Source: Bacillota bacterium
Lineage (GTDB): Bacteria; Bacillota; Sulfobacillia; Thermaerobacterales; RSA17
DNA: 64,000 nt
Reading direction: 5' to 3'
Assembly: GCA_017577485.1 (NCBI GenBank)
Contig: PKRI01000005.1
Coordinates: 1-64,000 of the forward strand
This document shows, piece after piece, positions 58,588 to 64,000 of this stretch. A program made the position numbers and the translations under genes. How positions within the stretch are numbered: position 1 is the first letter of the stretch; the number at the start of each line of letters is the position of its first letter. The notes beneath the pieces were generated by a model. The model was not told the origin of the DNA and searched no databases. It saw only the letters and a list, made by a program, of their open reading frames with translations.

Positions 58588-59688
58588 TTGCGGCGGGGCA
58601 TGATCCTCAGCCTGGTGGGAGACCAGAAGCAGGGTCGCTGGCGCGGCCGGGTTGAGCTGCTGCTGGTGGCGGTGCTCCTGGCCGCGGCCACGTGGTTCGT
58701 CTACGCGACCGGCGGCACGCGCTACCCGTACCTGCACGTGCTTTACATTCCCGTGATCCTGGCCGCCTTTGCCGCCGGTCTCCCCGGCGGGATCCTGGCC
58801 GGCATCGCCGCCGGCCTGGCCGTCGGCCCCTGGATGCCCCTCGACGTCGCCTCCGGAACGCCGCAGACCACCGTGGGCTGGGTCTACCGCACCTTCTTCT
58901 TCGCCCTGGTTGGGGGCCTGACCGGCGGCCTGCGCACCCTGCTGCGCTCGCGGCTGGACGCCGTGGATTCCCTGGCCCGCAGCCTCCACCACGTCCATGC
59001 GCACACCCTGGAAGCCTTCGCCCGCTCGGTGGCCCTCCGGGACGAGGGCACCGGCGGCCACTGCGAGCGGGTGGCCCTGAACGCCTACACCATGGGCGAG
59101 GCGCTGGGCCTCGACCCCCATGAACTGCGCGACCTGTACTGGGCCGGGCTGCTCCACGACCTGGGGAAGATCGCCATCCCCGAAAACATCCTGCTCAAGC
59201 CCGGTCCCCTGACCGAGGACGAGATGGCCCTGGTGCGGCGGCACACCATCGTGGGCGCCGAACTGCTGGCGTCGGTGGCCGAGGACTACCGGCAGATCGC
59301 CCTGGGCGTGCGCCACCATCACGAGCGCTGGGACGGCACCGGCTACCCCGACGGCCTGGCCGGCCCGGCCATCCCCCTGATCGCCAGGATCCTGGCCGTG
59401 GTCGACGTCTTCGAAGCTCTGACCTGCGACCGGCCGTACCGCCAGGCCTGGGATCCCGAACGGGCGCTGGCCTACCTGCGGGAGCAGTCCGGCAGCCACT
59501 TCGACCCGGCCCTGGTGCCCGTGTTCGACAACCTGTTCCGCCAGGGGCGCATCTACACCGCCCGCGACCCGCTACCGTCCCCGAGGCAGGTGGTGCACCT
59601 GCCGTTCAACGGGGTGTCCGCGGTGGCCGGCGGCGCCGCCGCGGACGGGCGCCGGCAGCAGGTGCGCCGGCGCCTCTCCTTCGGCTGA
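58588..59688 (+). CDS. Membrane-bound HD-GYP cyclic-di-GMP phosphodiesterase-like protein
   Basis: A 366-residue protein with four or five N-terminal hydrophobic helices (about 22-120) that may sense a signal, then an HD-GYP domain (about 135-320). Catalytic features are GGHCERVALNAYTMGEAL, HDLGKIAIPENIL (H190, D191), RRHTIVGAELL, HHHERWDGTGYPDGL (GYP at 252-254) and ILAVVDVFEALT. Such enzymes degrade cyclic di-GMP. The TTG start has AGGAGGTGG upstream. It stands alone between efp and the etf operon, and the tail after residue 325 is unconserved. Confidence 0.88.
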   Translation: MRRGMILSLVGDQKQGRWRGRVELLLVAVLLAAATWFVYATGGTRYPYLHVLYIPVILAAFAAGLPGGILAGIAAGLAVGPWMPLDVASGTPQTTVGWVYRTFFFALVGGLTGGLRTLLRSRLDAVDSLARSLHHVHAHTLEAFARSVALRDEGTGGHCERVALNAYTMGEALGLDPHELRDLYWAGLLHDLGKIAIPENILLKPGPLTEDEMALVRRHTIVGAELLASVAEDYRQIALGVRHHHERWDGTGYPDGLAGPAIPLIARILAVVDVFEALTCDRPYRQAWDPERALAYLREQSGSHFDPALVPVFDNLFRQGRIYTARDPLPSPRQVVHLPFNGVSAVAGGAAADGRRQQVRRRLSFG

Positions 59689-59712
59689 CGGCAGGGCCGC
59701 CGGCTCACCCGT

Positions 59713-61824
59713 TCACAGGGCCGCAGGTTCCTGCTGGGCTTCCGCCGCGGCCAGCGCCTCGTCCACCAGCTCCACGAAGTCCTTGACCGCCACCTGCTCG
59801 GCGGCGCCGACGCTGCGCAGCCCGTCCTCCATCATCTGCAGGCAGAAGGGACAGGCGGTGCAGATGGTACCGGCGCCGGTGGCCACGGCTTCCTCGACCC
59901 GGTTGCGGTTGATCTTGCCGCCGGCGTGGTCCTCGAAGAAGGCGTGGCCGCCGCCGGCGCCGCAGCAGAAGGAGCGCCGGCCCGCACGCGTCATCTCCAC
60001 CCGTTCGACGCCCAGGCGGTCCAGGACGGCGCGGGGTTCGTCGAACACGCCGTTGTAGCGGCCCAGGTAGCAGGGGTCGTGGTAGGTGATCTTTTCCTTA
60101 AGGGACGCCGGCAACTGGAGCCGCCCGCTGTCGATCAACTCCTGCACGAACTGGGTGTGGTGGACCACCTCGAAGAAGCCGCCAAGCTGCCGGTAGTCGC
60201 TGCCCAGGGTCTGCAGGCAGTGGGGGCAGTGGGCGACGATGCGCTTCACCTTGTACCGCTGCAGGGTCTCGATGTTGGCGCGCGCCAGCATGTCGTAGTG
60301 GAACTCGTTGCCGGTGCGCCGCGCCACGTCGCCGGTGCACTGCTCCTCGTCGCCCAGCACCGCGAACCTGACGCCGGCCCGGTTCATGACCCGCACCAGC
60401 GCCCGGGCGATGCGCTGCAGCCGCTCGTCGTAGGCGGCGGCGCAGCCCACCCAGTAGAGGATTTCGATCTCCTCGGGATCCTCCACCTCGGCCATCACCC
60501 GCACCGGCAGGTCCCGGTACCAGTCGGTGCGGCCCGTGGTGGCGCCGCGGATGGGGTGCTGCCGCACCTCCAGGCCCTGCACGGCCTCGGCCACGCCCTC
60601 GGGCATCTGGGCCTGTTCCATGGCCAGGTTCTGCCGCAGTTGCAGGATGAGCGGCACATGCTCGATCTCCACCGGGCAGATGTTCTCGCAGGCCCGGCAG
60701 GTGGTGCAGGCCCAGAGGGTCTCGGCCTTGATGACGTCGGGCGCCAGGGGCGGCATCTCGGCCATGATCTGCTCGAACACGTCCTGCTGGCCGGCGGCCC
60801 GGGCCCGGCCCGCCGCCAGGTAGCGGTCGGCGTTGGCCCGGATGTGGTCGCGCAGGTCCAGGATCACCCGCTTGGGCGACAGCGGCTTGCCCTCGGCATA
60901 GGCCGGGCACTGGGACTGGCACAACCCGCACTCGGTACAGGCGTCCAGGTCCATCAACTGCTTCCAGGTCATCTCGAAGGGCGTGCGGATCCCCAGGACG
61001 GCCACGGCCTGCTCGTCCTCGAAGTTCACCGGGTCGGGGATGCTGCGCGCCTCCAGGTTGGCGAAGAAGATGTTCAGGGGGCTGGTGACCAGGTGGGCCA
61101 GCTTGGTGAAGGGGACGGCCGCCAGCAGCACGTGCCAGGACAGCATGTGGGCCACCCACATCACCCGGTGGATCACCAGCAGCGTCGGCTCGTCCCAGAT
61201 GGACGCCAGGGCCAGGCCCGTCAGGTAGCCAAAAGGCGACCAGAGCGCCCAGATGTCGCCGGTGACCACCAGGCGAATCCCCTCGACGGGATAACCGCTG
61301 GCGACGATCACGAAGAACGCCGCCAGGATCAGCCCGTCCACGGGATTGCCGTGCTCCAGGCGGGGCACCCGGATCACGTAGCGGCGCCAGAGGGCGATGA
61401 TCAAGCCCACGCAGAACCACACGCCGGCCAGGTCCAGGACCAGGCTCTGGAAGTACAGATAGAAGTAGCCCCGCATGATGGGGATGCCCAGGTCGTGGTG
61501 GATGGCCACCACCATGGTCCCCACCAGCAGCAGCATGAACGAGAAGTACATGCTGATGTGCATGAAGCCGGCGATGCGGTCCCGGAAGAGGTTGGCCTGC
61601 AGCAGCGCCGCGCGGAACACCAGTTTGAGCCGGCGCCAGGGCTGGTCCCAGCGGATCTCCGGCTTGCCCAGGCGCCAGATCCGCAGCCGCCGCCAGAAGC
61701 CGTAGCAGCACACGGCCAGGGCCGCGGCCGCGGACAGGTACATCAGCCAGATCATGGCCGGGACGGTGTTCCACTGGACTTCCCGGGTCGCCTCACTGGC
61801 TGCCTGCGCCAGCGTCCACGTCAT
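59713..61824 (-). CDS. Membrane Fe-S oxidoreductase: probable ETF:menaquinone oxidoreductase
   Basis: A 703-residue fusion. Residues about 20-260 hold six hydrophobic helices with paired His (HISMYFSF, HRVMWVAHMLSWH), as in NarI/HdrE-type cytochrome b. Two ferredoxin-type clusters follow (CTECGLCQSQCP and CTTCRACENICP). Two CCG domains (HdrD/GlpC type) come next, at about 450-540 (CAAAYDERL, HCPHCLQTL) and 575-670 (CCGAGGGH, CPFCLQMM). Its position after etfB-etfA fits the EMO family, which passes electrons from ETF to menaquinone. The stretch of the gene is unbroken. Confidence 0.87.
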   Translation of the reverse strand: MTWTLAQAASEATREVQWNTVPAMIWLMYLSAAAALAVCCYGFWRRLRIWRLGKPEIRWDQPWRRLKLVFRAALLQANLFRDRIAGFMHISMYFSFMLLLVGTMVVAIHHDLGIPIMRGYFYLYFQSLVLDLAGVWFCVGLIIALWRRYVIRVPRLEHGNPVDGLILAAFFVIVASGYPVEGIRLVVTGDIWALWSPFGYLTGLALASIWDEPTLLVIHRVMWVAHMLSWHVLLAAVPFTKLAHLVTSPLNIFFANLEARSIPDPVNFEDEQAVAVLGIRTPFEMTWKQLMDLDACTECGLCQSQCPAYAEGKPLSPKRVILDLRDHIRANADRYLAAGRARAAGQQDVFEQIMAEMPPLAPDVIKAETLWACTTCRACENICPVEIEHVPLILQLRQNLAMEQAQMPEGVAEAVQGLEVRQHPIRGATTGRTDWYRDLPVRVMAEVEDPEEIEILYWVGCAAAYDERLQRIARALVRVMNRAGVRFAVLGDEEQCTGDVARRTGNEFHYDMLARANIETLQRYKVKRIVAHCPHCLQTLGSDYRQLGGFFEVVHHTQFVQELIDSGRLQLPASLKEKITYHDPCYLGRYNGVFDEPRAVLDRLGVERVEMTRAGRRSFCCGAGGGHAFFEDHAGGKINRNRVEEAVATGAGTICTACPFCLQMMEDGLRSVGAAEQVAVKDFVELVDEALAAAEAQQEPAAL

Positions 61825-61875
61825 GGCTCGTTGACCCTCCAGTCGTCATGGTGTCGGCCTCAGGCCGGCGGGGCC

Positions 61876-62835
61876 TCAGGCCAGCTCGCGCTTCACCGCC
61901 TCGATCAGAGCCGGCAGCAGCTTTTCGTACTCCATGACGACCCCGAGCCTCGCGACCTTGAAGATGGGAGCATCCGGGTTCTTGTTGATGGCCACCACGG
62001 CCTTGGCCCCGCTGATCCCGGCCAGGTGCTGGCTGGCGCCGGAGATGCCCACGGCGAAGTAGACATCGGGCGCCACCATCTTGCCGGTCTGGCCCACCTG
62101 CCATTCGGGCGGGGCCCAACCCTCGTCCACCGCCGCCAGGGAGGCGCCGACGGCACCCCCCAGCAGTTCCGCCAACTCGGCCAGTCGCTGGAAGCCTTCG
62201 GGCCCGCCGAGGCCGCGCCCGCCCGAGACCACCACCCGGGCTTCCTCCAGGCGCGGGCCCTCCTGGCGGCCCTCCTCCCGCTGCACGACCCGGACGGCGG
62301 TATCGACGGCGACGGCCTCCAGCACGTCGACGGCCGCTTCGCCCGCGCCCTCCTCGGCAGCCTCGAAGGCGCCGGAGCGAACCGTCACCACCGCCGGGCT
62401 ACGCCGCAGAACCACGTCGGCCAGGGCCTTCCCGCCGAAGACCGGCCGGGTCCAGATCACGCGCCCGTCCTCGACCCGGACGTCGACCGCGTCGTTGAGG
62501 GCCGACCCGCCCAGGCGCGCCGCCAGGCGCGGCCCGGCCTGCACGCCCAGGTGATCGGCGGCCAGCAGCACCACCGACGCGCCCAGGCGCCGGGCACCCT
62601 GAGCCAGGTTCTCGATGATGGGTTCCACGGCACCGCTCGCATCGTTCAACTCGATGGCGACGGCCCGGCCGATGCCGAAGGCGCCGGCACGGCGGGCAGC
62701 CGCCTCGGCCTCCGGGCCCACCGCCAGGTAGGCCACCTGGCTGCCCAGATCGCCGGCCAGGCGCCGGGCGACCGTCACCAGTTCCCGCTGGGCCCTGGAG
62801 AGTTCTTGTCCACCACGACCTGCGATGACGATCAT
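61876..62835 (-). CDS. etfA: Electron transfer flavoprotein alpha subunit
   Basis: A 319-residue FAD-binding subunit. The C-terminal FAD domain is complete (GGRGLGG, GQTGKMVAPDVYFAVGISGASQHLAGISGAKAVVAINKNPDAPIF). With EtfB it collects electrons from acyl-CoA-type dehydrogenases. The next gene encodes the membrane Fe-S oxidoreductase that would take them. The ATG at 62835 lies 26 bp after the etfB stop. Confidence 0.95.
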   Translation of the reverse strand: MIVIAGRGGQELSRAQRELVTVARRLAGDLGSQVAYLAVGPEAEAAARRAGAFGIGRAVAIELNDASGAVEPIIENLAQGARRLGASVVLLAADHLGVQAGPRLAARLGGSALNDAVDVRVEDGRVIWTRPVFGGKALADVVLRRSPAVVTVRSGAFEAAEEGAGEAAVDVLEAVAVDTAVRVVQREEGRQEGPRLEEARVVVSGGRGLGGPEGFQRLAELAELLGGAVGASLAAVDEGWAPPEWQVGQTGKMVAPDVYFAVGISGASQHLAGISGAKAVVAINKNPDAPIFKVARLGVVMEYEKLLPALIEAVKRELA

Positions 62836-62860
62836 CGACGGAACACCCCCAGCGCCTGGA

Positions 62861-63667
62861 TCACAGCAGTTTCAACTCTTTCAACCGGCGGACCAGCGTG
62901 GCGGCCACCTCGGCCGGGTCGTCGCCGGAGATGAATTCACACTGGCTCTCCCGCTCGGGGATCCGCAGCCGCAGCACCTCGCCGCCGGCCAGGTCCGCCA
63001 GGGCGGCGGCGTCCAGGCCCAGGTCCGCCGGCGACCATTGGGTGATGGGCTGGCGCCGGGAGGCCATCAGGTCCTGGACCCGCGGCAGCCGCAGCACGTT
63101 GCGCTCGTCGTTGGTGACGGTCACCACCAGCGGCGGCCGCGCCTCCACCACCTCGCGGCCGTCGGGGCCCTGCCGCGTCAGCCGCAGCACGCCGCCGTCC
63201 AGCTCCGCGCGCTGCACCAGGGAGACGCAGGGCCACCCCAACCGCTCCGCCACCAGGTAGCCCACCTGCCCATGGTCCCAGTCGCCCGCCTGGCGGCCGG
63301 CCACCACCAGGTCGACGCCGCCCAGTTTCTCGACGGCGCGGGCCAGGATCTCGGCGGTCTGGGCAGGGTCCAGGTCGTCGTGACCGGAGGTGTCCACCAG
63401 CACGGCCTGGTCGGCCCGGACGGCCAGCGCCTTGCGCAGCGACTCCACCGCCTCCTGCCCGTCGGCGGTGATCACCGAAACCTTCTCGGCCGCGCCGGCG
63501 TCCTTCAGCTGCAGGGCCACCTCCAGGGCGTTGCGCTCGTACGGACCCAGCACCTCGCCGGCGATGCCCGCGGCGGGCCGCTTGCCCGAGGCGTCGATCT
63601 GGAAGCGAGCGGCCGGGACTTCAGGGTCCAGCACCTGCTTGATCAGGACGGCCACATGGAGTCCCAA
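62861..63667 (-). CDS. etfB: Electron transfer flavoprotein beta subunit
   Basis: A 268-residue protein with the family start VAVLIKQVLDPEV, YERNALEVALQLKD and the AMP/FAD-binding loop VVAGRQAGDWDHGQVG. The TTG start at 63667 has GGGGAGG 8 nt upstream. It is the first gene of the etfB-etfA-oxidoreductase operon. Whether the complex bifurcates cannot be told from what I read. Confidence 0.95.
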   Translation of the reverse strand: MGLHVAVLIKQVLDPEVPAARFQIDASGKRPAAGIAGEVLGPYERNALEVALQLKDAGAAEKVSVITADGQEAVESLRKALAVRADQAVLVDTSGHDDLDPAQTAEILARAVEKLGGVDLVVAGRQAGDWDHGQVGYLVAERLGWPCVSLVQRAELDGGVLRLTRQGPDGREVVEARPPLVVTVTNDERNVLRLPRVQDLMASRRQPITQWSPADLGLDAAALADLAGGEVLRLRIPERESQCEFISGDDPAEVAATLVRRLKELKLL

Positions 63668-63799
63668 GAGTTCAACCTCCCCAGGGTTGCTGCAACTGTG
63701 CTCCTAATCATCATGCGTTCCCGGCCCGGTGTGCAGGCTCCTGCCGACAAACCACGGCAGCGGTGCCGGACGCCGGGCAGGCTGCCGCCACGAAATACC

Positions 63800-64000
63800 T
63801 TAGTCGAAAATCACGGGCCGTCCCAGGTGGTCGTGAACAGGTGGGGTGGGGTGACCGGTTCCGGCCGGGCGCCGGCCGCCGGCCGGGTCACCGGGATGCA
63901 GGGGCGGCGGCGAGCCGGCGGGCGATCCGGGGGGAGAGCCGGCGGGCGATCCGGCCAGGTAGGTCCACAGGGCCGCGTCTCGGGAGCAGAAAGCGATCAA
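63800..64000 (-). CDS. 3' end of an unrecognised ORF (cut by window edge)
   Basis: An open frame of at least 66 codons runs in from the right edge and stops at 63800. The readable part begins FCSRDAALWTYLAGSP and continues in a GSPAGSPPGSPAGSPP repeat and a Pro/Gly-rich stretch. No family is recognised. The repeat and strong Pro/Gly bias mean that it could be the tail of a real protein or chance reading of GC-rich DNA. Confidence 0.25.
   Translation of the reverse strand: MIAFCSRDAALWTYLAGSPAGSPPGSPAGSPPPLHPGDPAGGRRPAGTGHPTPPVHDHLGRPVIFD
63912..63954. repeat. 24-bp-period tandem repeat
   Basis: GAGCCGGCGGGCGATCCGG occurs at 63912-63930 and 63936-63954. If translated on the minus strand it encodes the repeated GSPAGSP of the partial ORF. 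Confidence 0.8.

Noticed and set aside
59926..62934. 1002-codon open frame on the plus strand opposite the etf operon
   Set aside because: Antisense shadow of etfA and the Fe-S oxidoreductase. The product is a His/Gln/Gly-rich mixture with no recognisable fold and no ribosome site.

Overview
The window is very GC-rich chromosomal DNA from a spore-forming, probably thermophilic or otherwise extremophilic member of the high-GC Firmicutes (Thermaerobacter/Symbiobacterium-like). That assignment is inference. It rests on a complete eight-gene spoIIIA operon, a SpoVB-like flippase, the firmicute block asp23-nusB-folD-xseA-xseB-ispA, frequent GTG/TTG starts with strong AGGAGG-type ribosome sites, and a putative OLE RNA with its partner OapA. 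No tRNA, rRNA, CRISPR array, insertion sequence or prophage was seen. Most genes lie on the minus strand in tight operons with 4-bp stop/start overlaps.

Layout. 1-5.3 kb: an M3-type oligopeptidase (cut by the left edge), a peptide-type ABC transporter without ATPases, and a HAD hydrolase. 5.4-11 kb: a metallo-beta-lactamase-fold hydrolase, a class II aldolase, a fused 5-formyl-THF-cyclo-ligase-like/Mug glycosylase gene, an SLC13-type permease, and two small unannotated ORFs, one 84 bp downstream of a LexA box. 11-14.2 kb: MFS, PaaI-like thioesterase and PaaK. 14.3-17.6 kb: a zinc-type ABC system with an embedded Fur/Zur regulator. 17.7-19.4 kb: BdbD/BdbC disulfide pair and a pterin carbinolamine dehydratase.

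19.6-29.9 kb: an aromatic-acid catabolic operon (HpaB, fumarylacetoacetase-family protein, DapA-family aldolase, GntR/FCD regulator), a GNAT protein, and a branched-chain-amino-acid-type ABC transporter in which LivM, LivG and LivF are one polypeptide. The gntR operon and the transporter operon share an almost identical 27-bp operator (25/27 bases), so they probably form one regulon. 30-38 kb: HAD phosphatase, SDH_sah-type membrane protease, YHS protein, an RnfC/PduS-like protein without Fe-S cysteines, 5-oxoprolinase PxpABC (PxpC fused to a biotinyl-like domain that lacks the lysine), and a Fsr-like MFS.

38-51.2 kb: one long co-directional minus-strand region: spoIIIAA-AH, asp23, amaP, DUF2273, nusB, folD, xseA, xseB, ispA, the structured OLE-type RNA, oapA and tlyA. 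It joins engulfment-stage sporulation, envelope stress, isoprenoid and DNA metabolism. 51.6-58.4 kb: an aminotransferase, SpoVB-like flippase, a Zn/Cd P-type ATPase with ArsR/CzrA regulator, and DUF456 separate efp from spoIIIAA, which are neighbours in many Firmicutes. 58.6-63.7 kb: an HD-GYP protein and an etfB-etfA-Fe-S oxidoreductase operon that probably passes electrons from flavin dehydrogenases to menaquinone. A fragment of an unrecognised ORF with a 24-bp tandem repeat ends the window.
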